From: Granulosicoccus sp.
GTDB taxonomy: Bacteria; Pseudomonadota; Gammaproteobacteria; Granulosicoccales; Granulosicoccaceae
Assembly (NCBI GenBank): GCA_020627685.1
Contig: JAHDGK010000023.1
Location: 20,758-73,889, forward strand
Reading direction: 5' to 3'
Length of the DNA stretch: 53,132 nt
Shown: positions 46,480 to 53,132 of the stretch, in pieces
Position numbering within the stretch: the first letter of the stretch is position 1
How the letters are laid out: every line of letters begins with the position of its first letter
The notes under the pieces: model-generated
Database searches by the model: none
Told to the model about the DNA's origin: nothing
What the model saw: the letters and a program-made list of their open reading frames with translations, nothing else
Translations under genes and position numbers: made by a program

Positions 46480-47118
46480 TTAGCTATCAGCGTCTTTGCT
46501 GATTTCGAACAATCGGGCAGTGACATCGCCAAATTGCTTCTCGCGCCGCATATTAAAGCCCGGGGGCCAATTTTCTGAAAATACCTGCCGGCTTGGCGCT
46601 TCCATGTAAACCAACGCCCCGTCCGAAGCATGTCGGGGACACAGAAGCTGCAGAATATCCTCCTGACACTGCATGGCAAATGGAGGATCAATAAAAATGA
46701 TGTCAAACGTGGAGTTATTTGAGGCTAAGAATGCTTCCGCGGTGCACTGATGGACGTCGGCCACCTGCCCCAGCTCGGCAAGGCTGGATTTAATTTGGGC
46801 ACTAGCGACACGGTGTGGCTCAACAAAGTCCACGCTTTTGGCATATCGGGACAAGGACTCAAAACCCAGAGCGCCCGTACCTGCAAATAAATCCAGGCAA
46901 CGGCTGCCTGAAATATCACTCTGCAGCCAGTTGAATAAGGTCTCACGCACCCTATCTCCTGTAGGGCGAAGCCCCTCAACCTCCGGCACGGGCAATTTTC
47001 TGCCGCGCCACTGTCCGGCTACGATACGAATTTGTCCCGTAGACTTGCTCTGGCGCGGGTTTCGACTACGGTTTGAAGGTGGCGACACGATGTTAGGATG
47101 CTGTCCAGCGACAATCAT
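46480..47118 (-). CDS. rsmD: 16S rRNA (guanine(966)-N(2))-methyltransferase RsmD
   Basis: 212 residues. SAM motif DLFAGTGALGFE, catalytic FIDPPF, and RIVAGQWRGRKLPVP ... RPTGDRVRETLFNWL, the RsmD start, are intact. It methylates G966 of 16S rRNA in the assembled small subunit. The N-terminus carries about 30 extra basic residues rich in Ser, Asn and Arg before the conserved start, so the true start may be later. It diverges from ftsY across 74 bases. Confidence 0.95.
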   Translation of the reverse strand: MIVAGQHPNIVSPPSNRSRNPRQSKSTGQIRIVAGQWRGRKLPVPEVEGLRPTGDRVRETLFNWLQSDISGSRCLDLFAGTGALGFESLSRYAKSVDFVEPHRVASAQIKSSLAELGQVADVHQCTAEAFLASNNSTFDIIFIDPPFAMQCQEDILQLLCPRHASDGALVYMEAPSRQVFSENWPPGFNMRREKQFGDVTARLFEISKDADS

Positions 47119-47192
47119 TTATGATACCCACGCAGACAGTCTCTGTCGCCACTATCATCAGTCTCAATCTATTGGAAAGTCTCAATTAATCG

Positions 47193-48164
47193 ATGGGAAT
47201 TTTTAGTTTTCTCAAGCGGCAGAAAAAAGAGCGTGACGCGGCCCCCGAGGCTGATGCACCGCTTGAAAAGAAGCTGACTCGGACAAGATCTCGTTTCCGG
47301 GACAACTTGCTGGACTTCATGCTGGGCAACAAGCCCATCGATGCAGACCTGCTCGAAGAACTCGAAAGCCAACTTATCATGGCGGACGTCGGCATCGATG
47401 CGACATCACGGGTCATGAAATCGTTGAATCAACAGGTGAGTCGCTCTGAAGTCGGCGATTCCGATGCGCTTCGCAAAGCGCTTCAGCAGGAGTTGACCGA
47501 ACTACTTCGCCCGGTGGAACAACCGTTGGAAATTCCTGATAGCGATAGCCCTTTCGTCATTCTGGTTGTTGGCGTTAACGGCTCCGGAAAAACCACCACT
47601 ATCGGTAAACTGGCAAAACAGCTACAAGACGGAGGAAAGTCTGTAATGCTGGCCGCAGGTGACACCTTTCGAGCGGCAGCGGTCGAGCAACTTCAGACAT
47701 GGGGAGAGCGCAATGATGTACCGGTTATTGCTCAGGGGACTGGATCGGACTCAGCATCCGTCATTTTTGATGCTGTACAGTCAGCCAAGGCAAGAAATAT
47801 TGATGTCTTGATAGCCGATACTGCCGGCAGGCTCCACACACAAAACAATCTGATGGATGAACTGCAAAAAGTTAAACGCGTGATGGGCAAAGTTGACTCA
47901 TCGGCACCGCATGAAACATTGATCGTACTCGATGGCGGCACCGGGCAAAACGCACTTAACCAAGCTCAGCAATTCCATGAGGCGATGCAGCTCACAGGCA
48001 TGGTCGTCACAAAATTAGACGGCACTGCCAAAGGGGGTGTTATCTTCGCTATTGCAGAAAAGCTTGGCCTACCCATCCGATTCATCGGTGTTGGTGAGCA
48101 GGTTGCAGATCTGGAAGTCTTTGAAGCCGAACGCTACGTGAATGCATTGGTCGCCACGTCATGA
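47193..48164 (+). CDS. ftsY: Signal recognition particle receptor FtsY
   Basis: 323 residues, NG GTPase domain of the SRP receptor. G1 GVNGSGKTTT, the DTFRAAAVEQL string, G3 DTAGR, G4 TKLDGTAKGG are present and the C-terminal GVGEQVADLEVF is typical. The N-terminal acidic A domain of the E. coli protein (about 200 residues) is reduced to about 20 residues ahead of the N domain. It docks the ribosome-SRP complex at the membrane. Overlaps ftsE by 4 bases, so ftsY-ftsE-ftsX form an operon. Confidence 0.97.
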   Translation: MGIFSFLKRQKKERDAAPEADAPLEKKLTRTRSRFRDNLLDFMLGNKPIDADLLEELESQLIMADVGIDATSRVMKSLNQQVSRSEVGDSDALRKALQQELTELLRPVEQPLEIPDSDSPFVILVVGVNGSGKTTTIGKLAKQLQDGGKSVMLAAGDTFRAAAVEQLQTWGERNDVPVIAQGTGSDSASVIFDAVQSAKARNIDVLIADTAGRLHTQNNLMDELQKVKRVMGKVDSSAPHETLIVLDGGTGQNALNQAQQFHEAMQLTGMVVTKLDGTAKGGVIFAIAEKLGLPIRFIGVGEQVADLEVFEAERYVNALVATS

Positions 48165-48895
48165 TTTCATTCGAACGAGTCAGCCTGGAATATCAAGCGG
48201 ATCGTTTTGCATTGCAAGACGTCTCATTTTCGCTCGAACCCGGCTCGTTCACGTACTTAACCGGACACTCAGGTGCCGGAAAAAGCTCGTTGCTAAAGCT
48301 CATTGCACGCTTAGAGAAACCCACTAGCGGTGAAATACACGCCGGTAAAATTCTGTATAGCAAACTGAACAGACGACAGGAACCCGACCTGCGCAAGCAA
48401 ATGGGCATTATTTTCCAGGATAATCAGCTGTTGGCTGATCGCAACGTGTTCGACAATGTGGCGTTCCCGCTCATTATTCACAACTACAAGTTCTCTGACA
48501 TCCAGACACGCGTCAATGCCGCGTTGAAAAAAGTGGGCCTTGCCGATCGGGGAGCTGAAGACCCACGCGGCCTATCAGGTGGCGAACAACAACGAGTCGG
48601 AATTGCGCGCGCGGTTGTGGCCCGTCCCAAAATTTTATTGGCAGACGAACCTACCGGAAACCTTGATGCTGAGATGAGCGCCGAGATTATGCAGTTGCTC
48701 ATGCAATTCAACGCCTCCGGGGTAACTGTATTAATTGCCACTCATGATGAGGGGCTTCTGAATACGTTCAATTACCCGCGGCTGGTTCTCAGGCAAGGAA
48801 GGCTTATTCACCCTGGCGACTCACGACACTCTGTGATTGAAGGCCATACGAACCGACGTCAACCTGCCATAAAGCGCGTCAGAAACCCTGCTTGA
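48161..48895 (+). CDS. ftsE: Cell division ATP-binding protein FtsE
   Basis: 244 residues. Walker A GHSGAGKSS, Q-loop FQDN, signature LSGGEQQRVGIARA, Walker B ILLADEPTGNLD. With FtsX it forms the ABC-type complex that relays cell-division signals to periplasmic murein hydrolase activators. The core ends near residue 222; an extra 20-residue basic tail follows. Its stop is 19 bases before ftsX. Confidence 0.96.
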   Translation: MISFERVSLEYQADRFALQDVSFSLEPGSFTYLTGHSGAGKSSLLKLIARLEKPTSGEIHAGKILYSKLNRRQEPDLRKQMGIIFQDNQLLADRNVFDNVAFPLIIHNYKFSDIQTRVNAALKKVGLADRGAEDPRGLSGGEQQRVGIARAVVARPKILLADEPTGNLDAEMSAEIMQLLMQFNASGVTVLIATHDEGLLNTFNYPRLVLRQGRLIHPGDSRHSVIEGHTNRRQPAIKRVRNPA

Positions 48896-48914
48896 TTCAA
48901 TACCGGTACTCCCT

Positions 48915-49901
48915 ATGAATTCAACGGCTGATTCTGATCAAAAATCTACCCCATCAACTCGGTCAGCAGCCGGATCAAGATGGATGTATACCCAGCGCGG
49001 CTATGCTTTGAAGCAAAGCCTCAAGCAGTTCAAACGGTATAAATTTGCCAGCACAACAACATTACTCGTACTGGGTATTACTCTTGCGCTACCAGTCATA
49101 CTGCTGTTTGCTGGCAACGCGCTTCAGCAGCTGGGCATGCGTAATCTGGAAGGTGAAAGCCTGACGGCCTACTTGCAGACCGATCTCAGCGATTTGCAGG
49201 GCGCTGAGCTTGCAGAAAACTGGCTGGGCAAACCCGGTATTCGTTCCACTCGATATATTTCCAGGGATGAAGCGCTTAGCCTATTCCGTGAGAAAAGCGA
49301 TATCGGCGAGGCCATCAGCATCCTGGGCAATAATCCGCTCCCCGGAGCCATTATGGTGTTCCCTGATAGTAATGCGCTGAGCTCTGGTCGCGTCGATACT
49401 CTACTGGCCGAGCTTCAGGCCGTGCCCGGTGTCAACCGCATTCAAATGGACCTGCGGTGGGTTAAGCGATTGCAAGCCGTTGTCGCGTTAATCCAACTTG
49501 TCGGTGGTCTGCTGGCCGGCTTCCTGACGCTGACAGCCCTTCTGGTCATCGGTAATACCATCCGCCTGGAGCTTTTGCGCCGCAAAAGTGAGATGGAAGT
49601 GGCCAACCTTCTGGGTGCCAGCCGGGGCTTCATGAATCGCCCTATTCTTTATACGGGGGCACTCTATGGCTTTTTAGGTGGGCTAGTCGCTTGCCTCATC
49701 GCATTGTTGTCTTTCTACGCTATCAGAGAGCCAGCGCACGAGCTCTCGTCACTCTACGAAAGCTCATTTCAGCTGCTAATGCCCACTGCAAATCAGATAT
49801 TTATTGTGCTCGGAGTCTCACTTTTATTAGGTATTGTCGGTGCACTTAGCAGTCTTTACCGGCCTTCACAACAATTAACATCTCGTATATCAAATAGCTA
49901 A
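48915..49901 (+). CDS. ftsX: Cell division protein FtsX
   Basis: 328 residues. A 45-residue cytoplasmic N-terminus rich in Ser and Lys, one membrane segment (51-72), a periplasmic domain (about 75-180) and three more membrane segments, with the family string RLELLRRKSEMEVANLLGAS. It recruits amidase activators such as EnvC to the septum. The last gene of the ftsYEX operon; rpoH follows after a 160-base gap. Confidence 0.96.
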   Translation: MNSTADSDQKSTPSTRSAAGSRWMYTQRGYALKQSLKQFKRYKFASTTTLLVLGITLALPVILLFAGNALQQLGMRNLEGESLTAYLQTDLSDLQGAELAENWLGKPGIRSTRYISRDEALSLFREKSDIGEAISILGNNPLPGAIMVFPDSNALSSGRVDTLLAELQAVPGVNRIQMDLRWVKRLQAVVALIQLVGGLLAGFLTLTALLVIGNTIRLELLRRKSEMEVANLLGASRGFMNRPILYTGALYGFLGGLVACLIALLSFYAIREPAHELSSLYESSFQLLMPTANQIFIVLGVSLLLGIVGALSSLYRPSQQLTSRISNS

Positions 49902-49999
49902 AATAATACTAACTATCTGTTTTATATAGTTTTTAACTATTTTCAAGCTACCAGTTACTCATCAAAAATAACTCAATCTGGCCGGAACTTTGCCGCTTA

Positions 50000-50026
50000 T
50001 TAGCACTCTCATGTGGTGAGTGCTAA
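50000..50026. promoter_or_regulatory. CIRCE operator (HrcA-binding site) upstream of rpoH
   Basis: TTAGCACTC (50000-50008), a 9-base spacer and GAGTGCTAA (50018-50026), an exact match to the CIRCE consensus. The dyad extends outward as CTTAT (49996-50000) against ATAAG (50028-50032). A possible -10 hexamer TAAAAT (50024-50029) overlaps the right arm, so HrcA would block the polymerase. It lies 35 bases before the rpoH ATG. The binding protein HrcA is not encoded in this window. Confidence 0.95.
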
Positions 50027-50061
50027 AATAAGGCTGTCCCGACAGTAGTTGGAGAAATATT

Positions 50062-50931
50062 ATGAGTAACGCCCTGACTGTAAACACTAATTCAATGCCT
50101 ATTCCTGTTATCACAGATGACCTGAATAGCTACCTGGCAAAAATTGCCAACATCGACCTACTCTCTGTTGAGCAGGAGCAAGACCTTGCGCGCCGTCTGC
50201 GCGATAAAGAAGATCTTGATGCAGCTCGTCAATTGGTCATGTCTCAACTGAGATTCGTCGTGCATATTGCTCGTACCTATAAAGGCTACGGCTTACCCAT
50301 GGCCGACTTGGTCCAAGAAGGCAATATTGGCCTGATGAAAGCGGTTAAACGATTTGACCCGGACGTCGGCGTGCGCCTCATCTCTTTCGCGGTTCATTGG
50401 ATTCGCGCAGAGATTCATGAGTACGTCATTAAGAACTGGCGCATCGTGAAAGTGGCAACGACAAAGTCTCAGCGTAAGCTTTTCTTCAAGTTGCGTAGTG
50501 CCAAAAAGCAACTTAACTGGTTCAGCCAGGAAGAAGTCGATGCTGTAGCTGCCGATCTGGGAGTCGATGCAAAGGTAGTGGTCGAGATGGAATCTCGTAT
50601 GCATGGCCATGACACGGCATTCGACGCACCGCCGGGTGCCAGCGAAGATCGTGTAAGCCTGTCACCTTCGGAGTCATTGTTCCAAGATCAAGATGATCCA
50701 TCCATCATTCTTGAGCGTGAAGACGGTCGGAACAACTCGCACGACGGGTTGGCTGCCGGTTTCGAAATTCTGGACGACAGAAGTCGTACGATTCTGCAAC
50801 GTCGCTGGTTAGAGGAAGAAAAATCTACCCTGCACGAGCTGGCAGATGAATACGGGGTGTCTGCAGAGCGAATTCGTCAGATCGAAAAAGCGGCGATGAA
50901 GAAGATTAAGACCCACCTAATGGCGGCTTAA
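50062..50931 (+). CDS. rpoH: RNA polymerase sigma-32 factor
   Basis: 289 residues. Sigma-70 family regions 2 (QLRFVVHIARTYKGYGLPMADLVQEGNIGLMKAVKRFDP), the RpoH box QRKLFFKLR (137-145), regions 3 and 4 with a final HTH (ERIRQIEKAAMKKIK). The heat-shock sigma factor. The ATG is preceded by GGAG 8 bases upstream. Regulation: a perfect CIRCE operator sits upstream. A strong terminator follows. Confidence 0.97.
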   Translation: MSNALTVNTNSMPIPVITDDLNSYLAKIANIDLLSVEQEQDLARRLRDKEDLDAARQLVMSQLRFVVHIARTYKGYGLPMADLVQEGNIGLMKAVKRFDPDVGVRLISFAVHWIRAEIHEYVIKNWRIVKVATTKSQRKLFFKLRSAKKQLNWFSQEEVDAVAADLGVDAKVVVEMESRMHGHDTAFDAPPGASEDRVSLSPSESLFQDQDDPSIILEREDGRNNSHDGLAAGFEILDDRSRTILQRRWLEEEKSTLHELADEYGVSAERIRQIEKAAMKKIKTHLMAA

Positions 50932-50958
50932 TCGAGCGGAGAAAACGTTCTCGGCTGC

Positions 50959-51001
50959 AAAGCCATCTTCGGTATCCAATATCGGAGGTGGCTTTTTTTT
51001 T
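50959..51001 (+). terminator. Rho-independent terminator after rpoH
   Basis: AAGCCATCTTCG (50960-50971) pairs with CGGAGGTGGCTT (50983-50994), 12 bp with two G-U pairs, loop of 11 bases, then a run of nine T. It begins 28 bases after the rpoH stop. Confidence 0.88.
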
Positions 51002-51093
51002 GGGCTTTAAAAATGGCCCCTCCGTGGGCACGACTGAATATTGACAAATCATCATCGTGTTGGCGAGGGTAATATTACCGAAAAAAGTTTTGA

Positions 51094-51996
51094 CTACTGC
51101 TTCCAGATAGGTGGAGAGCCGATTTTCTCGAGAAGAAAATCAATCATCACCCTGACCTTCGCGGTCAATACGTTGGATTTTGGATACACCAACCAAACTG
51201 CAGAACCGTCGTCTACTTCATAGTCGGGAAGTACTCGAACTAATGTTCCCGCCTTGAGTTCACGATGGACACTCCAAATGGAATTCATAGAGATACCAAC
51301 ACCTGCCAGTGTGGCTAGACGAGTACTTGCACCGTCATCGCTTTGTACACGGGTCAACGCTCCCGGCGGTGGAAACTGACAGTGTCTGCCTGCCGGCGTA
51401 GTTAAATCTCGCTTCAATTCCCCGAACACTACCAAGCGATGATTAACCAGATCTTCTGGTGTGCCAGGTGTGCCGTACTGCGCAAGGTATGCAGGAGATG
51501 CGCAAAGCACACGTTTATCTTCGGCCAGTCTGCGTCCCATCATCGCGCTATCTTCAATAGCAAAGTTACGCAGTGCGAGATCGTATCCACCCTCTATTAG
51601 CTTGGCTTGCGTGTCGGAGAAGCGCAGGTCGAGACTAATCTCTGGGTAGCGGTCGAGAAATTCAGGCAGTATCGGTGCGATATAGAGTTGAGCGAATGTG
51701 CTCGAACAAGCAAAGCGCAGCGTGCCGGAAACTTCAGGGTTGCCTTTACCCAGGGCAAACAAGCCTGCATCTTCCTGAGCAATAATCTCTTTTGCAAAAG
51801 GAAGAAATTCCTTGCCCTCTAAGGACAGAGATACTTTACGCGTAGAGCGATGCAGAAGATCTGCACCCACTTCTTTTTCCAACTTTGCCAACCGGGCTCC
51901 TGCGACCGCAGGGGCCAAGCCCAGCTGTCGACCCGCCGCACTGATATTAAGAAGGTCAGCCGCAATGACAAACAGGCGAACCGAATCGGTGTCCAT
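51094..51996 (-). CDS. LysR-family transcriptional regulator
   Basis: 300 residues. N-terminal winged helix-turn-helix (1-60: LFVIAADLLNISAAGRQLGLAPAVAGARLAKLE) and a periplasmic-binding-type effector domain with FACSSTFAQLYIAPILPEF and PEDLVNHRLVVF. Divergent from the 2OG oxygenase gene across 153 bases, so it is likely to control that gene and itself. The ligand is not known. Confidence 0.93.
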   Translation of the reverse strand: MDTDSVRLFVIAADLLNISAAGRQLGLAPAVAGARLAKLEKEVGADLLHRSTRKVSLSLEGKEFLPFAKEIIAQEDAGLFALGKGNPEVSGTLRFACSSTFAQLYIAPILPEFLDRYPEISLDLRFSDTQAKLIEGGYDLALRNFAIEDSAMMGRRLAEDKRVLCASPAYLAQYGTPGTPEDLVNHRLVVFGELKRDLTTPAGRHCQFPPPGALTRVQSDDGASTRLATLAGVGISMNSIWSVHRELKAGTLVRVLPDYEVDDGSAVWLVYPKSNVLTAKVRVMIDFLLEKIGSPPIWKQ

Positions 51997-52000
51997 ATTA

Positions 52001-52066
52001 TATCTATTTTCTAAATACAGAATACTAAGATACCTATATTTATATCTTTTAACAAACTAATAGATA
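52001..52066. promoter_or_regulatory. Array of TATCT/AGATA elements in the LysR-oxygenase intergenic region
   Basis: TATCT (52001-52005), AGATA (52028-52032), TATCT (52043-52047) and AGATA (52062-52066) alternate. The middle pair extends to AAGATA and TATCTT around a 10-base AT spacer, an inverted repeat of the size and AT content expected for a LysR operator (T-N11-A type). It lies before the LysR start and 84 bases or more before the oxygenase start. Confidence 0.4.
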
Positions 52067-52149
52067 CTGTGCATCAGAGAGACCGATACCGGTTTTCATG
52101 AGAGCCGCACATCGGTGCATTTTTTTATACAAAGATAGGCATAACCATC

Positions 52150-53064
52150 ATGTCAACAGCATTACTGACCAAAGCACGTACGGTAACTCGCCCAACGCGA
52201 GAAGCCATGTTGCAACGAGACCCGTCTGTTTCCCGTTTTTGGAACGAAAACGAAAAAATGTTTGAAGACGCATGGGCAGAATGGGACAACAGTGAAGGCC
52301 ATGGCGACCTAATTTTGGACCATAGCTTATACGCGCCGGAACTACGCCAGGCGATTGAACGCAGCTGGGAAAACCCAACTGAGGAAACCTCAGTCAAAGA
52401 ACTTTGGACAGAGGTATTTCCCAACGTTTATAAGGCTCAGTTTTTTGATCCGGAAAAACTTCAGGTACTAAGGGATTATTTGGGGCAAGTCACTGAAGCA
52501 GGTATTCCGCTTCGGCCACCGTACGGAATATCCTTGAATCGCGGCGGAGCAATGCTCGACCCTCGCTCTGAAGGGTATCTGGCAGCACCCTCGTTTCAGG
52601 CGTTTTATCAAGATTTGATGAATCTTTATATGCGCCCGATAGCTCGTTTGTTATTTCCAGATGTTTACGGTTATGACGCACAGACCTTTGGCTTCTCTAT
52701 CGCTTGGCAGGCAGGCAAAGATACAGACTTACGACCGCATACCGACGCATCATCGGTAACGCTAAACATCAATTTGAACCTTCCCGGTGAAGAGTTCTCA
52801 GGTTCTGCAGTGCGGTTCATTGACCCTTACAACCGACAAATTGAAAGTCTGACTTTCGAACCGGGGACAGCATTGATTCATCATGGAAACGTTGCACATG
52901 CCTCGGAACCCATCACGGAAGGCGAACGGCATAACTTCGTATTATGGCTTTACGGTGAGCGTGGTCAGGTGCCCCATCAGCATGCTCCAGCAGAAACGAT
53001 TGCAGATGCACGCACACGTTGGACATTACCGCAGACGCCATCTGACAACTTTGCACCGTTTTAA
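52150..53064 (+). CDS. 2-oxoglutarate/Fe(II)-dependent oxygenase
   Basis: 304 residues. A jelly-roll domain with iron ligands H197-x-D199 (RPHTDASS) and H250 (GNVAHAS) and R260 (GERHNFV) for the 2-oxoglutarate carboxylate. The pattern resembles the prolyl-4-hydroxylase-like branch. The N-terminal 100 residues are helical, without recognised motifs. The substrate is not known; divergent transcription from the LysR gene implies substrate-responsive control. ATG with a weak ribosome site. A terminator follows near the window end. Confidence 0.82.
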   Translation: MSTALLTKARTVTRPTREAMLQRDPSVSRFWNENEKMFEDAWAEWDNSEGHGDLILDHSLYAPELRQAIERSWENPTEETSVKELWTEVFPNVYKAQFFDPEKLQVLRDYLGQVTEAGIPLRPPYGISLNRGGAMLDPRSEGYLAAPSFQAFYQDLMNLYMRPIARLLFPDVYGYDAQTFGFSIAWQAGKDTDLRPHTDASSVTLNINLNLPGEEFSGSAVRFIDPYNRQIESLTFEPGTALIHHGNVAHASEPITEGERHNFVLWLYGERGQVPHQHAPAETIADARTRWTLPQTPSDNFAPF

Positions 53065-53104
53065 ACAGTCAATACACTAATGCATATTTAAACCACGTTT
53101 GTAA

Positions 53105-53132
53105 AAAGCTGACGCCCTTTGGTGTCAGCTTT
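53105..53132 (+). terminator. Rho-independent terminator, cut by window
   Basis: AAAGCTGACGCC (53105-53116) pairs with GGTGTCAGCTTT (53121-53132) with one G-U pair and loop CTTT. The window ends at the start of the T-run, so its length is not visible. It lies 41 bases after the oxygenase stop. Confidence 0.75.

Noticed and set aside
49911-49934. Weak hairpin AACTAT/ATAGTT with following T-run after ftsX
   Set aside because: The stem is only six A-T-rich pairs, too weak to call a terminator; ftsX and rpoH may be separated by the CIRCE-controlled promoter instead.

Overview
The window is an ordinary-looking chromosomal segment of a non-enteric, probably marine gammaproteobacterium. This rests on gene content: ftsY-ftsE-ftsX-rpoH in order, rpmB-rpmG, rsmD-coaD-yfhL, folB next to uppP and midA, a short-type NAD salvage enzyme (pncB), and a cytoplasmic SoeABC-type sulfite dehydrogenase. 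No rRNA, tRNA, CRISPR array, insertion sequence or phage gene was seen, and no gap between genes exceeds about 230 bases. The genus cannot be fixed from sequence alone.

Layout. 1-3301 (minus): an SprT/YgjP-like peptidase, then a MotA/ExbB-like membrane protein, a PilZ-like protein and zapE (cut by the window edge). 3391-9509: CPA1 Na+/H+ antiporter, hybrid histidine kinase, ferredoxin, aminotransferase and pncB. 9538-14381: small unknowns, nitroreductase, HAD phosphatase, and a denD-enolase-superfamily pair for sugar-acid catabolism. 14470-23479: a very compact nine-gene cluster of unknown function with membrane GT2 glycosyltransferase, zinc-free BchC-like dehydrogenase, a PTPS/QueD-fold protein that lacks the catalytic cysteine, GT4 glycosyltransferase, methyltransferase, RibD-type reductase, CDP-alcohol phosphatidyltransferase, LPG-flippase-like protein and an LtaS/EptA-like membrane transferase. 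23486-29551 (minus): soeABC with pdxJ appended, and a YceI protein. 29781-38652: mixed housekeeping (cca, uppP, midA, folB), a lipoprotein peptidase, DUF3179, and a tandem pair of VanZ-like genes. 38773-44292: ribosomal genes, a desaturase, and a four-gene Gld-like ABC exporter operon. 44332-50931: mutM, GGCT-like, yfhL, coaD, rsmD, ftsY-ftsE-ftsX and rpoH. 51094-53064: a LysR regulator divergent from a 2OG-Fe(II) oxygenase.

The two most notable observations are (1) the 14.5-23.5 kb cluster, which combines pteridine/riboflavin-type enzymes with glycosylation and lipid-headgroup enzymes and looks like an undescribed pathway for a membrane-linked, glycosylated heterocyclic compound (inference), and (2) a perfect CIRCE operator directly upstream of rpoH, which would place the sigma-32 gene under HrcA control and join the two heat-shock circuits.
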